Of a DNA stretch of 64,000 bases, positions 1 to 9,241 are shown piece after piece; positions within the stretch are counted from its first letter, which is position 1; the number at the start of each line of letters is the position of its first letter. The stretch is taken from contig CAYVAT010000011.1 of assembly GCA_964449165.1 (NCBI GenBank), positions 1 to 64,000 on the forward strand, in the 5' to 3' direction. The position numbers were made by a program, and so were the translations under genes. The stretch is from CAYSCW01 sp964449165 (GTDB lineage Bacteria > Acidobacteriota > Aminicenantia > Aminicenantales > Aminicenantaceae). The notes under the pieces were generated by a model. That model had not been told where the DNA came from. It did not search any database and was given only the letters and a program-made list of their open reading frames with translations.

Positions 1-314
1 AAAGGCAAGTGCCCTATTATCATGATGTCCTTGTGGGAAGCTAATATCTCCTCAGGAAGTTTTTCCACCGTGTCGAGCGGATTCATATCGTCTCTTGCAT
101 GTATTTCCCTACAGACGAGGGCCTCAGCAATAATTTCTGCTGTCTGAACTGATCGTAATTTTGTGCTGTGCCAGATGGTATCAACCTTAATACTTCTGGA
201 CTTCAAATACTCTGCAGCCCTTTGGGTTTGGGCTTTTCCCTCAGTACTCAATGGCCTTTCTGGATCTTCTTCTATTGCTAGGGCCAATCCGTGTTGAATA
301 AGATAAAGTTTCAT
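1..314 (-). CDS. sixA: SixA-like phosphohistidine phosphatase, 3' end beyond the window
   Basis: This leftward frame starts at ATG 314-312 behind a GAGGGG ribosome site and stays open to base 1, so only the first 104 codons are visible. It opens with MKLYLIQHGLA, the histidine-phosphatase signature; the usual RHG is QHG here, which I recall as common in bacterial SixA-like proteins. Further on it has the family pattern PERPLSTEGKAQT and, near the window edge, a GHLP motif carrying the second active-site histidine. Proteins of this family remove phosphate from phosphohistidine, for example on HPt domains, in the cytoplasm. A truncated copy of its first 45 or so codons lies at 28197-28352. Family assignment is good; the substrate is unknown. 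Confidence 0.8.
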   Translation of the reverse strand, partial: MKLYLIQHGLALAIEEDPERPLSTEGKAQTQRAAEYLKSRSIKVDTIWHSTKLRSVQTAEIIAEALVCREIHARDDMNPLDTVEKLPEEILASHKDIMIIGHLP

Positions 315-499
315 AGTTAAAATCCCCTCTCACAATATCTTTTTCGTTTTAAACTAAAAAGAGGCTGAGTGAAAATGGAAGTATTTAATGTTATATTATA
401 CCCTGATTGGCATGGACAAGATATTGATAATTGGCTGACCATAGCCATGAGAAAAATCTTTGTTCAGAGTCTTTGGGATAAACTCTAGAGGAGGAACGT

Positions 500-1087
500 A
501 TGAGAAAAACAAAATCAGGCTGGACACCTTTTACTATTTTAGTTATGATTTACGTCTCATTTTTCATATTCAATTGTCAATCATGGCCAGTCACTAATGA
601 TGGCTCAGTAGGACAGGAGGAAAAAATGAGCGTTGAGATTCGCTTGAAAGAGCTCGGTATTGAACTCCCTCCCGCGGATAAGCCCGTTGCCAACTATGTT
701 CAAGCGATCAGAACAGGGAACCTGGTTTTCCTTTCCGGCCACGGCCCCAAAAAACCTGACGGAGAATTCATGACAGGCAAAGTAGGAAAAGATGTCGACA
801 TCAATTTTGGAAAAGAAGCAGCCCGCCTTACAGCAATCAATTTGCTCGCCTCCCTCAAAGCAGAAATAGGAGATTTGAATAAAGTCAAGCGAATCGTTAA
901 GGTTTTTGGCATGGTCAATGCCGATGAATCATTCACCGCTCACCCTCAAGTGATCAACGGCTGTTCTGATTTACTCGTCTCGATTTTTGGAGAACGGGGT
1001 AAGCATGCCCGGGCTGCAGTTGGAATGAACTCTCTTCCTATGAATATCACCACTGAAATTGAAATGATCGTTGAAGTTATGGAATGA
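500..1087 (+). CDS. RidA/YjgF-family protein with N-terminal hydrophobic leader
   Basis: From about residue 45 the protein is a complete RidA/YjgF-fold domain (LKELGIELPPADKPVANY at its start, HARAAVGMNSLPMNITTEIE near its end), the subgroup without the classical active-site arginine of enamine deaminases. Family members typically act on reactive enamine/imine products of PLP enzymes or bind small molecules, which fits the PLP enzymes elsewhere in the window. The first 26 residues form a hydrophobic leader ending in FIFNCQ, which is not a canonical lipobox. Two starts are well supported: ATG 500 behind AGAGGAGG, and in-frame ATG 626 behind CAGGAGG, which would give a leaderless 153-residue cytoplasmic protein. 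The 185 bases upstream, between this gene and the leftward sixA, hold no gene that I can see. Confidence 0.8.
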   Translation: MRKTKSGWTPFTILVMIYVSFFIFNCQSWPVTNDGSVGQEEKMSVEIRLKELGIELPPADKPVANYVQAIRTGNLVFLSGHGPKKPDGEFMTGKVGKDVDINFGKEAARLTAINLLASLKAEIGDLNKVKRIVKVFGMVNADESFTAHPQVINGCSDLLVSIFGERGKHARAAVGMNSLPMNITTEIEMIVEVME

Positions 1088-1232
1088 AGAATTAGCTCAT
1101 ACCTCTTAAAAAATTTTCCTCAATTTCCACTCCCTGATATCCTGAAATAAGATTATCATATCCCAGACAACGCGGGTGATAGGGTGATTTACTTGATGTT
1201 CTTTCCTGTATATAATGTTAATAAATAGTAAT

Positions 1233-2708
1233 ATGAAAAAAATAATCTTATTTCTGTGTTTATTTTTTGCCTTTTTCACGTTTTGCAAAACCGGAATAAG
1301 CCAAGAAACATCCCGATCGGAAAAGAAGAAAATCGAACCCCTCAGCGAGTATGCTAAACAGTGGCTGGAAGAGGTTGTCCCCTATATCATCACCGATGTG
1401 GAAAAAGAAATTTTCGTCAACCTCCCCAATGAGGTGGAGCGGGGAAAATTTATCGAGAATTTTTGGAAGAAAAGAGATCCCAATCCACAAACGCCCGAGA
1501 ATGAATTCAAAGAGGATTACTACAGGCGGATTGCCCTGGCCAATAAATTCTTCGGTTCCGGAGGCATAAAGGGTTGGCGCACGGATCGCGGCAGGATTTA
1601 TATCATACTGGGTCCGCCCAATGAAATCCAGCGAGATATGAGTCCGGCGGGGTCGTTTGGATCCGTTTTTCACGGTTCCCGGGAGATCTGGAATTATTGG
1701 GGGCTGCCAAATCCTCGGCTCCCTTACAACGTAGAATTCGTATTTGTGGATAAGCTGGGAACCGGAAACTTTGTCCTGGAACAGAGTCTTAAGCTAACTC
1801 AAGGAGGAAGCCAGCCTTTCGACCTCGACTCTTCTCATTATTATTTCGACTATTTGGAAATTCTGACTGAGGCAACGAGAAACCCTTTCGAAGGACTGGA
1901 TAAACTCAAAGGGATAATCACCACCCAGGTAACCTATGACCGCATTCCCATTGAATACGCGCTCTATCGCCTGAAAGGACCTGAAGGAAAAACCCGCGTT
2001 TCGGTTGTTGTCCGGATTCCATCCGACGCCTTAACATCGAAACACATTGAGGGTGAGACCTACCATTCTACGACCCTTATGGTCATTGTGAGCAATCATC
2101 TGGGACAAATCATCTCTGAGGGGAGCAAGGACTTTAACTTCAAACTTCCGGCAGCGGATTCGGACGCGGCTGTGCAAGAAAAACACCAGGTTCAAATGAC
2201 TCTTGCGCTCGAGCCGGATGCCCAAAAAATCCATTTTCTGGTTCTTGACAACTTCAGTGGCAAGATCGGGACGCTGCACGAGAAGGTATCCATTCCCGAA
2301 TTCAGGGAAGACCTGTTGAGTATCAGCGATATTATTCTTTCCTCGAGTAAAGACAGAAGTCAAGACGAAGGTGTAGCGAAAGAAAAAGAATTCACATCCC
2401 AAATCACATCTACATTCACGGCAGGAGAAGAGATGGACATCCTGGTTGAGGTATACGGTCTCGACGTAGATACAACAAGCGGGCTTCACAGCTTTACGGC
2501 AGAATACATCTTCCTGGAAGGAGAAAATGTACTAGCTCGGATACCCTGCCCGGAAGAATCTCCCACTGCCGAGAAAAACGTGCGTTTCCAGACAAGCTTA
2601 AAGTTAAAAAACTTCAAACCCGGCGATTATCTACTGCGGTTCAGAATCGTCGACAATGTTTCGGAGAAGGTGGCCGAAAAGGAAATACATTTTCATATCA
2701 CACATTGA
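1233..2708 (+). CDS. GWxTD domain-containing exported protein
   Basis: The signature GWRTD followed by RGRIYIILGPPNEI lies around residues 114-133 of the chosen start and defines the GWxTD domain, known mainly from Acidobacteriota, Gemmatimonadota and related phyla and without an assigned biochemical role. A hydrophobic leader (KKIILFLCLFFAFF) at the N-terminus indicates export; the Cys after it lacks a proper lipobox. The C-terminal half looks like beta-rich extracellular domains, with no catalytic motif visible. I start at ATG 1233 because the leader begins there; an upstream in-frame ATG at 1215 adds six residues and has no better ribosome site. The gene is followed after 20 bases by an exported TPR protein, so the two probably form one transcript. 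Confidence 0.8.
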   Translation: MKKIILFLCLFFAFFTFCKTGISQETSRSEKKKIEPLSEYAKQWLEEVVPYIITDVEKEIFVNLPNEVERGKFIENFWKKRDPNPQTPENEFKEDYYRRIALANKFFGSGGIKGWRTDRGRIYIILGPPNEIQRDMSPAGSFGSVFHGSREIWNYWGLPNPRLPYNVEFVFVDKLGTGNFVLEQSLKLTQGGSQPFDLDSSHYYFDYLEILTEATRNPFEGLDKLKGIITTQVTYDRIPIEYALYRLKGPEGKTRVSVVVRIPSDALTSKHIEGETYHSTTLMVIVSNHLGQIISEGSKDFNFKLPAADSDAAVQEKHQVQMTLALEPDAQKIHFLVLDNFSGKIGTLHEKVSIPEFREDLLSISDIILSSSKDRSQDEGVAKEKEFTSQITSTFTAGEEMDILVEVYGLDVDTTSGLHSFTAEYIFLEGENVLARIPCPEESPTAEKNVRFQTSLKLKNFKPGDYLLRFRIVDNVSEKVAEKEIHFHITH

Positions 2709-2728
2709 TTCCTGAAAGAGAGGTTAAG

Positions 2729-3658
2729 ATGATAACGAAAGCCAGGCTTCCGAAATTCCTTAGTGCCTTACTGTTGTTTACCGTTTTCATGCTTGTACAG
2801 AATGCCGCTTTCAGCCAGGACACGGTTGTCAAAGGAGTCATCACGGATGCTGATGGAAATCCCATAGAAGATGCCAGTATAACATTTTATAATCCGGACA
2901 GAGGACTCAAATTTCATGTGCAAAGCGACAAAGAAGGAAAATTCATAAAGTTTGGGATTATCCCGACGCTCTACAGGGTGACCGTAGAAAAGGACGGATT
3001 CTTCACCGCGGAATCCCAAGCGAGGATCCGATTCGGTTTTACAGAAGAGATGGCGATAAAGCTGAGAAAAATCCCGCCGAAACTCGAAGACGATAAGAAT
3101 CTTTCAAAAGGGATAGATTTGTTCAGCGAAGGAAAATATGACGCCGCAATCGAATCCTTTAATAAAGTCATAGAGAAATTTCCAGATAGTATTGAAGGAT
3201 ATTATAACTTGGGTTTGAGCTATCTCCGCAAGGGCGATATCGATCAGGCGATTTCTTACTTCGAGAAAGCAGCGGATCTCAATCCGGAAGCTCTGCCTAT
3301 CTTTTTAGCGCTTGGAGAGAGCTATTTTAACAAAGGCGAAATTGAAAAAGCCGAAGAGAGCTATTTGCAAGCAATCAAAATCGATCCCGAAAACCCCCAA
3401 CCGCATTACAACCTGGGAATAGTGTACTACAAAGCTGAAAAGATGGAGAAAGCGCTCCTCTCCTTTGACAAGTGCATCGAACTCGCTCCGGAAAATTCCT
3501 CCGCTCACTACCAGGCGGGATTAGCTTCGATTAAATACGGGGATTTCGAGAAAGCCATCGGGTATTTCGAGAAATTCCTTGAGCTGGAGCCAGAGGCCCC
3601 TGAAGCCGGCCAGGTCAAGGCTATCATTGAAGAGCTAAAAAAAAATATACAGAAATAG
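2729..3658 (+). CDS. Exported protein with carboxypeptidase-regulatory-like domain and TPR repeats
   Basis: After a signal peptide ending in NAAFSQ, residues of about 30-105 form a carboxypeptidase-regulatory-like beta-sandwich (VVKGVITDADGNPIEDASI). About five tetratricopeptide repeats follow (for example EGYYNLGLSYLRKGDIDQAI and PHYNLGIVYYKAEKMEKALL). Such proteins are periplasmic or outer-membrane-associated scaffolds; no enzyme motif is present. ATG 2729 has GAGAGG five bases upstream; an in-frame TTG at 2705 that overlaps the stop of the GWxTD gene is a weaker alternative. The close pairing with the GWxTD gene suggests a shared envelope role, which is inference. Downstream, the 86 bases before the convergent peptidase gene show only weak hairpins. 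Confidence 0.8.
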   Translation: MITKARLPKFLSALLLFTVFMLVQNAAFSQDTVVKGVITDADGNPIEDASITFYNPDRGLKFHVQSDKEGKFIKFGIIPTLYRVTVEKDGFFTAESQARIRFGFTEEMAIKLRKIPPKLEDDKNLSKGIDLFSEGKYDAAIESFNKVIEKFPDSIEGYYNLGLSYLRKGDIDQAISYFEKAADLNPEALPIFLALGESYFNKGEIEKAEESYLQAIKIDPENPQPHYNLGIVYYKAEKMEKALLSFDKCIELAPENSSAHYQAGLASIKYGDFEKAIGYFEKFLELEPEAPEAGQVKAIIEELKKNIQK

Positions 3659-3744
3659 AACAGCCAATAACGAAGTCTAATCCTGTCGATCAGGAGGGGA
3701 AAGATATATCCTTGCTTTTTTGCAGAGTATTGCAATATTTTTGA

Positions 3745-5532
3745 TTACGAGTTCCGCTTGTAGCGACAGTCCTCGTCGGGAACTCCAGGAACGCGTATCC
3801 ACTGATAGGTCGCGACCGTCTCACCCCGCGGTAGATAAGTCACAGGGAAAACCTTGCCGTCGCGCCGTATCTGGAGCGTCAGAATCCGCTTCTGATCTCC
3901 CTGAACACTGTCCAGACCCACGGGAAGGACGATCTCGTCACCGTTGCGAAGACCTGTCCGTTCGGCCTCGGATCCGGGAACCAGGCCGCGAATGATGCGG
4001 GGCTGCTCATTCATCACCTTGGGATCGAATCCCAATTCGAAACGCCTCAGAGGCATTGTCACTCGCTTGAAGCACGGTCCGAAACCGTCCGATTCCGGAA
4101 GCATCACGGCTCCGGCCAGCATGGCTTCGAATTCTTCCTTTGCCGCCGGACCCAGTTCATTGGTGATCAGTTCGATCCACACTTCCGTACTATTGGACAA
4201 TCCTTGTTTTTCTCGATCAAGCAGGGTGAGGACGAGATCATCGAGAGAGCGTTTGCCCTCCGATGCCTTGCGGATACGACCGTCCACCACTGCCATGTAC
4301 ATGGAACCGCGGTCATAGGGAAGCACGCGGATTCGGGTATCTTCCCAGAACCGGGGTGCGATTTGATGGTTGGGTGTGGTGTTAAGTGCATTGGTGTAGT
4401 ACCGTGCTGCGGTTTCGTTCAGATCTTCGAGAAACTCCGCCGGTTCGATCAGCCCGGCGCGCAGGGGAAGCGAGCGCTGATAAAACACCGCCAAGCCTTC
4501 GTCAAACCATTGTGTCGAGCCCAATCGGTTCGCTCCCTCATAGTCAAGCCGGGGAGCAAATGTGTGAAACATTTCATGGGCCAGCAGCAGTTCGAGATTC
4601 TCCGCCTTTGTCTTTTCGTCGAAGGTGGCAACGAATGAATTGTGGAGGCCAACACCTCCATTGGGATTGATGGGATTATAGCGCAGGAATACGCGGTAGG
4701 GTTTCTCGGACTCTGTCTTAAAAAATTTCTTATAAAAGGTGTGGAGTTTCTCCGTCCAGACCATGAGCGGAAGCGGATCGAAGGGCGGCGAACCCAGCCA
4801 GACGGATGAGAAGCCGCTGGCCGCCGGTTTTTCCGGGTAGCGGTGCAGGGGGCCCGCCATGAAGAAGGAGGAATACAGCCGGGTGGCGGCTCCGGGGTCC
4901 TTGATCTCTACATCGCCGTCGCCAAAGCTTGAAGTGCCTCCGACACCAGGTCCTAAGGTAGACAGGTCCCAGCGAATGATCAGCCCATAGGGCTCGGATT
5001 CAGCCGGTGTGAGGATGAAAGTGTTTGCCGCACCCGAAAAACCACCACCCTCGGTTCGAAGATCGAAGGGTGGCCCAGAACGTTTAGCAGGGGTACCGCT
5101 GATAGGAGCACGGTAGCGGACAATCAGGTCTCCCTTAACTGGCCGGGAAGGAATCCACCTCCGGAAGGAAACAGGGCTATCGCTGGGATCGTCCTTTACT
5201 TCCAACGGTAACGCGCCATCCGCATCGATCGCTTCAAAATTCTGCATGGTCATGGCGACTGTCTCGACGTTGGCAAAAATGATGGGCAGCGTGAGCAGCG
5301 GCTTTCCGGCGGGGGCATCGGCCGACTGCAATGTTATGGTGACATCGACATAACTAACATGATCTTCCTTGTTTGCAGGTCCCGGCTTCAGGGTAATGCT
5401 CATCATCGGCTGAAAATCGGACGTCTGCGCTGTCAGTCCGAGACCGGTAAACAATATGCCAAGTGTCAAGACGGCGGCAATAGCCTGAATATAAAATACT
5501 TTATTTATAAGCCTGAAAAATGGGTGGGGCAT
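3745..5532 (-). CDS. Exported M61-family-like metallopeptidase with C-terminal PDZ domain (copy 2)
   Basis: The protein carries a gluzincin zinc site, HEMFH at residues 319-323 from the chosen start, with a downstream glutamate in WFDEGLAVFYQ, the layout of M61 (glycyl-aminopeptidase-like) enzymes. A PDZ domain follows near the C-terminus (IIRGLVPGSEAERTGLRNGD). An N-terminal hydrophobic segment at about residues 10-35 indicates export. ATG 5532 sits behind GGAGG with five bases between; the TTG 12 bases upstream would place that ribosome site inside the gene. It is closely related to the M61 gene at 7245-9023: both have PPFDLR, the zinc site at the same place and a C-terminal IPGVP/VPGVP motif. 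It is last in the leftward peptidase run. The exact cleavage specificity cannot be read from sequence. Confidence 0.85.
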   Translation of the reverse strand: MPHPFFRLINKVFYIQAIAAVLTLGILFTGLGLTAQTSDFQPMMSITLKPGPANKEDHVSYVDVTITLQSADAPAGKPLLTLPIIFANVETVAMTMQNFEAIDADGALPLEVKDDPSDSPVSFRRWIPSRPVKGDLIVRYRAPISGTPAKRSGPPFDLRTEGGGFSGAANTFILTPAESEPYGLIIRWDLSTLGPGVGGTSSFGDGDVEIKDPGAATRLYSSFFMAGPLHRYPEKPAASGFSSVWLGSPPFDPLPLMVWTEKLHTFYKKFFKTESEKPYRVFLRYNPINPNGGVGLHNSFVATFDEKTKAENLELLLAHEMFHTFAPRLDYEGANRLGSTQWFDEGLAVFYQRSLPLRAGLIEPAEFLEDLNETAARYYTNALNTTPNHQIAPRFWEDTRIRVLPYDRGSMYMAVVDGRIRKASEGKRSLDDLVLTLLDREKQGLSNSTEVWIELITNELGPAAKEEFEAMLAGAVMLPESDGFGPCFKRVTMPLRRFELGFDPKVMNEQPRIIRGLVPGSEAERTGLRNGDEIVLPVGLDSVQGDQKRILTLQIRRDGKVFPVTYLPRGETVATYQWIRVPGVPDEDCRYKRNS

Positions 5533-5594
5533 GGATACCTCCAATGAAGGCTGTCAGAAAATGATGATTTTTTCATTAACAGTCTCGATTTTTT

Positions 5595-7196
5595 TCAAGG
5601 AATGGGTCTTTCCTTTTTTCCTTTCGCTAAAATACTCTCATAGAGCGAGAAGATATCGTGCATGAGTTTCAGCCGTACTTCATCATCCTCGTACATCATG
5701 TGCCCTCCGGTATAGTATTTGTGCTCGACACGACTGCGGAGTTTCGGATCGAGTCCCATATGGCTGATGGTGTACTCCGTGACAAAATACGGTGTCGCGA
5801 GATCGTAGAGTCCTGAAACGAACAGCACCCGCAGATCATCCTTCATGCGGAGTGCTTTAGCCAGCGCCGTACTCTGATCGAGTTTGTTGTCGAGAAGCGA
5901 TCCCCAGTCCCAGTTGTAAGCCATCCAGTCACCGCGGGGCGCACTCGAAGGAGGCCAGATTCCGCCGAACGGTCCTCGATAGAGTCTCTCTATTTTGAAT
6001 TCGAGTTCCGATCTTAGATAGGTGACGAACAGAAAGGGTTTTCCGCCGCGTGAGATGAGGCTGGGATCTTTCGTGGGATCATAAGCGCCGCCGCTGATAT
6101 CTTTTGTGATGCGCGAGTCATACCTGCCGATCGACTTCTTTTCGGCGGACAATAACTGTCGGCTGAACTGGTCCACATTCACGCGCAAATTGCTCTTGTC
6201 GATGAATTTTGCGTCAAGGCCGGTAAACCGAGCAAAATTGTCGACCGCTGCCTGGCGTTCCTGGCTGCTGAGACGGTCTCCTTTCATCAATGCCCCTATA
6301 TACTCTGTTTCAGCCCATGTTTCCGCCTGCCGCAGGGTTTCCTGAAAATCTTCCAGAAGTTCCGCAGGGAGTTTTTTATGATAAAAGGCTGTCGCCGTAT
6401 AGCTGGGAATATGTAAGGCCAGTGATATATCGCCTTCCGATCCAAGCTTCAAAGTAGTTGAAATCATGACGACACCCATCAACGAATATTCTTTGTTCAC
6501 CAGTCTCTCGGCCACTCCGGCTGCCCGGAATGTTCCGTAGCTTTCTCCAATGAGAAAAATCGGAGTCTCAAGGAGATCGTAGTGGGTTAAATAAATCCGG
6601 ATGAACTCCGAGATAGAATCCAAATCCTGTGACACGCCCCAGAAAAGGTCGCTGTACTCAGGTTTCAATGGATAGCTGTAGCCGGTGCCGATCGGATCGA
6701 CCATGACCAAATCCGAATAACGCAACAGGGTCTCGTTGTTATCGACTACAGGGTAGGAAGAAGACTGGCCTGAATTCCCGCCGGATACTCTCCGGCGAGG
6801 ACCGAGCAGCGAGAAATGGAGCTGCGAGGAGGGAGCGCCCGGGCCGCCGTTCCAGACGAAGGTCACCGGCCGCGGCCCCTTATTTTGTTCCCCGTCGAGA
6901 GTGTAAGCGGTGTAGAAAAACCGGGCTTTCGTTTCACCGAATTGATCGCGGATGGGAAGAAATCCGGCACGCGCCGTATACTTCAAAACCTTTCCGTTAA
7001 CAGTAATCTGGTGTTTTGTAACCACAGTCATATCTTCCGGACAGGAGCCTTTGGCGGCTTTAACGGTCGTTTGAGATGCTGCTAGGGGAGGAGATCCCCA
7101 CGAAAAAATAAGGAATAAAGTAAAAACTATAAAAAATGCGAAGAGGCTATGGTGGTCAGCCTTTTCTTTAAATAGAAGATTGTTGGGATTTTTCAT
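5595..7196 (-). CDS. Exported S10-family serine carboxypeptidase-like protein
   Basis: This is a serine carboxypeptidase (family S10, alpha/beta hydrolase). The oxyanion-hole motif VWNGGPGAPSS, the nucleophile in LIGESYGTFRAAG, the acid in VSGLYDLATPYF and the histidine in GGHMMYED are all intact. A signal peptide (FFIVFTLFLIFSWG, then PPLAAS) indicates secretion to the periplasm or beyond. At 533 residues it has the length usual for bacterial S10 proteins. ATG 7196 follows GAGGAGGAAGG. The family removes C-terminal residues from peptides at acidic to neutral pH. It lies between two M61 genes in the leftward peptidase block and with the downstream M61 forms one copy of a duplicated S10-M61 pair. 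Confidence 0.88.
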   Translation of the reverse strand: MKNPNNLLFKEKADHHSLFAFFIVFTLFLIFSWGSPPLAASQTTVKAAKGSCPEDMTVVTKHQITVNGKVLKYTARAGFLPIRDQFGETKARFFYTAYTLDGEQNKGPRPVTFVWNGGPGAPSSQLHFSLLGPRRRVSGGNSGQSSSYPVVDNNETLLRYSDLVMVDPIGTGYSYPLKPEYSDLFWGVSQDLDSISEFIRIYLTHYDLLETPIFLIGESYGTFRAAGVAERLVNKEYSLMGVVMISTTLKLGSEGDISLALHIPSYTATAFYHKKLPAELLEDFQETLRQAETWAETEYIGALMKGDRLSSQERQAAVDNFARFTGLDAKFIDKSNLRVNVDQFSRQLLSAEKKSIGRYDSRITKDISGGAYDPTKDPSLISRGGKPFLFVTYLRSELEFKIERLYRGPFGGIWPPSSAPRGDWMAYNWDWGSLLDNKLDQSTALAKALRMKDDLRVLFVSGLYDLATPYFVTEYTISHMGLDPKLRSRVEHKYYTGGHMMYEDDEVRLKLMHDIFSLYESILAKGKKERPIP

Positions 7197-7244
7197 GCCT
7201 TCCTCCTCAGGGTCATTTATCTTATTTCCTGCGAAGCGACGGCC

Positions 7245-9023
7245 TTATCGACATTTTTCTTCCGGCACTCCGGGAATACGAACCCACTTGTAGCCGTCGA
7301 CACTCTCGCCCCGCGGCAGATATTCGATCTCCAGTATTTTATCTCCACGCCGCACCTTGAGTTTTATGTGGCGGCTTTCGTCGTTTTGTAGAGCCCGAAA
7401 ATCGACTTTATTGAGTACCTGATCGCCGTTTTGGAGGCCGGCCCGTTCAGCAGCCGATCCTTTTACCAGTCCAGTTATGCGCTTCTCGGCAGTGTATAGG
7501 CTCTTTCTCCGGTCGAACCCCAATTCGAAGACACGGAGCTTGGCCGGAATCCTCTCAAAACAGGGGCCAAAGGCGTCCGAATCCGGCACAAAATCCTCGC
7601 CCCGGATGATGATGGCATCGAATTCGGTGAGAGCGGAAGGGTCAAGTTCCTTCTCCAAAAGCTCGAGCCACATTTCTTTTGTCATCTCCTCGCCCTTTCT
7701 GCGTCGTTCGAACATCGACAAAGTTACATCGTCCAGGGATCGCTTTCCCTTTGATGCGGCACGGATTTGTGCATCGATATGGGCAAAATAGAGACTTCCG
7801 CGGTCATAAGGAATCACCTGAGCGTTTCGGTCCTCCCAGAAGTGTTTTTCAATACTGTCGTTAGGGAGGTTGCGCAACGGATTTGTAAAATAGCGGGTTA
7901 CTGTACCGTTGACATCTTCGAGAAATTCATCTGCGGAAAAAAGTCCCGCACGGAACGTCAGCAAGCGTGTATAGTGGACCACTAGCCCTTCGCTGAACCA
8001 GAGTGTTTCGCCCGGAGAGCCTTTAATTCCACCAACCCACTTGTGGATCATTTCATGGGCGATTGTTCCCCGTACTCCTTTGGTCAACTCGGGCTCGACA
8101 GGGACAAAAAGCATAAAGGAATTATACAGACCAGCACCGCCTACGCCGTTATTATCGGGGCCGATACGCATAAAAAAGTGGTAGGGATCCGTGCTTGTGT
8201 CACGGAAAAAGGACTTGGACGATGTGAAGGATTTTGCAGACCAGGCCATCACTTCCTGTGCGTCGAAAGGAGATGTGCCCAACCATGCAGAGCTGAATCC
8301 GTTAATATTGCCCTTTTCAGGAAACCGTCCCAACCGGCCGGCCATGATATAGCTGGAGAAAATCCGTTCTATCGGACCTACGGTTTCGACATCACCTTCG
8401 CCCAAACTGGTAATTCCCATCGAACCGGGTTCCATCTGCTCAAGATCCCAATGCAGGCGAAGATTGAAAAGGCCCTCTTCATCAGGCAGGGCAAGAAATC
8501 CGTAACCAGCGCCGCTTATTCCTCCGCCGTTAACCCTGAGATCGAATGGAGGCCCTAAACGGGGGAGGGGTTCGGGCAGGGAACATCGGTACTGCACTTT
8601 TACCTGCCCGGCAGTCGACCGTGAAGCCTTCCACCTTCGCCAAAAGATAAAGCCTCCGGCGTCAGCGGGATCTTCGGTCTGCTCCAGTTCGACACGACCC
8701 TCGTCATCCGTAACTCGCAGATGTTCGATGCGGTCGGCGATACCGCCTACTCCTGCAAATATTACTGGAGCCTTGAGGGTGAAAGGTTTTTCGGTTTTCC
8801 CTTCGGTCGAGGACATCTCCAAAACGACTTCAATATGCGATATAGGACCGTCCGCCTCTTTAAGCACGCGCAGAAAAATATCCAGAGTAGGAAGATCGCC
8901 GGCCGTTTCCTGTGGATTATCTACATCAGATGAGGATTTGCAGGCTGCAAGAACCGAAGTCATTATGACTGCCATGCTGAAGAGAGCGATGATTATGAAT
9001 AAATATTTTGTTTTTTTAATCAT
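7245..9023 (-). CDS. M61-family-like metallopeptidase lipoprotein with PDZ domain (copy 1)
   Basis: The N-terminus has a lipoprotein signal with lipobox LAAC (Cys28), so the mature protein should be membrane-anchored. The zinc site is HEMIH at residues 323-327, followed by WFSEGLVVHYT with the third ligand glutamate, as in M61 enzymes. A PDZ domain near the end reads ITGLVKGSAAERAGLQNGDQ. The start at 9023 has GGAGAG upstream. The protein is similar to the M61 copy at 3745-5532 along its whole length, including the C-terminal motif YKWVRIPGVPEEKC. The two differ in anchoring (lipid here, signal peptide or N-terminal anchor there), which may place them in different envelope compartments. It follows the S10 gene at 9238-10785. 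Confidence 0.87.
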   Translation of the reverse strand: MIKKTKYLFIIIALFSMAVIMTSVLAACKSSSDVDNPQETAGDLPTLDIFLRVLKEADGPISHIEVVLEMSSTEGKTEKPFTLKAPVIFAGVGGIADRIEHLRVTDDEGRVELEQTEDPADAGGFIFWRRWKASRSTAGQVKVQYRCSLPEPLPRLGPPFDLRVNGGGISGAGYGFLALPDEEGLFNLRLHWDLEQMEPGSMGITSLGEGDVETVGPIERIFSSYIMAGRLGRFPEKGNINGFSSAWLGTSPFDAQEVMAWSAKSFTSSKSFFRDTSTDPYHFFMRIGPDNNGVGGAGLYNSFMLFVPVEPELTKGVRGTIAHEMIHKWVGGIKGSPGETLWFSEGLVVHYTRLLTFRAGLFSADEFLEDVNGTVTRYFTNPLRNLPNDSIEKHFWEDRNAQVIPYDRGSLYFAHIDAQIRAASKGKRSLDDVTLSMFERRRKGEEMTKEMWLELLEKELDPSALTEFDAIIIRGEDFVPDSDAFGPCFERIPAKLRVFELGFDRRKSLYTAEKRITGLVKGSAAERAGLQNGDQVLNKVDFRALQNDESRHIKLKVRRGDKILEIEYLPRGESVDGYKWVRIPGVPEEKCR

Positions 9024-9037
9024 GAGTTCTCTCCTTT

Positions 9038-9241
9038 TTATACGAAATTTAAAAGTGGTTTCTCATTAATACTCCTTGAACCTTTGTTCATTGTCAACCC
9101 GAGATGAGTGTGCGGACGATATCTTACTTTTTTGCCATGCGCGCGCCGCTTGGCGTGGTCCGCGGCTTTCGTGAACCTGGTGAGTGCACCGCTCACCGCT
9201 CGGCAACGACTGCCGAAGCGGTTGGTAGTCTTCAGTATCAT
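9038..9241 (-). CDS. Possible small coupled ORF of 67 residues, unknown
   Basis: The ATG at 9241-9239 overlaps the TGA of the upstream S10 gene as ATGA, the same coupling used by two other gene pairs in this block, and the frame stays open to 14 bases before the M61 lipoprotein gene. The product would be strongly basic (KAADHAKRRAHGKKVRYR in the middle) with no signal peptide or known domain. The overlap may be chance, because the S10 gene simply ends GAATGA. If it is not coding, this is a 214-base intergenic spacer with small imperfect hairpins. Confidence 0.25.
   Translation of the reverse strand: MILKTTNRFGSRCRAVSGALTRFTKAADHAKRRAHGKKVRYRPHTHLGLTMNKGSRSINEKPLLNFV

Noticed and set aside
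9038..9241. Faint resemblance of the small basic ORF to the segment before the cysteine motif of radical SAM enzymes
   Set aside because: No CxxxCxxC motif follows and the match is a few residues only.
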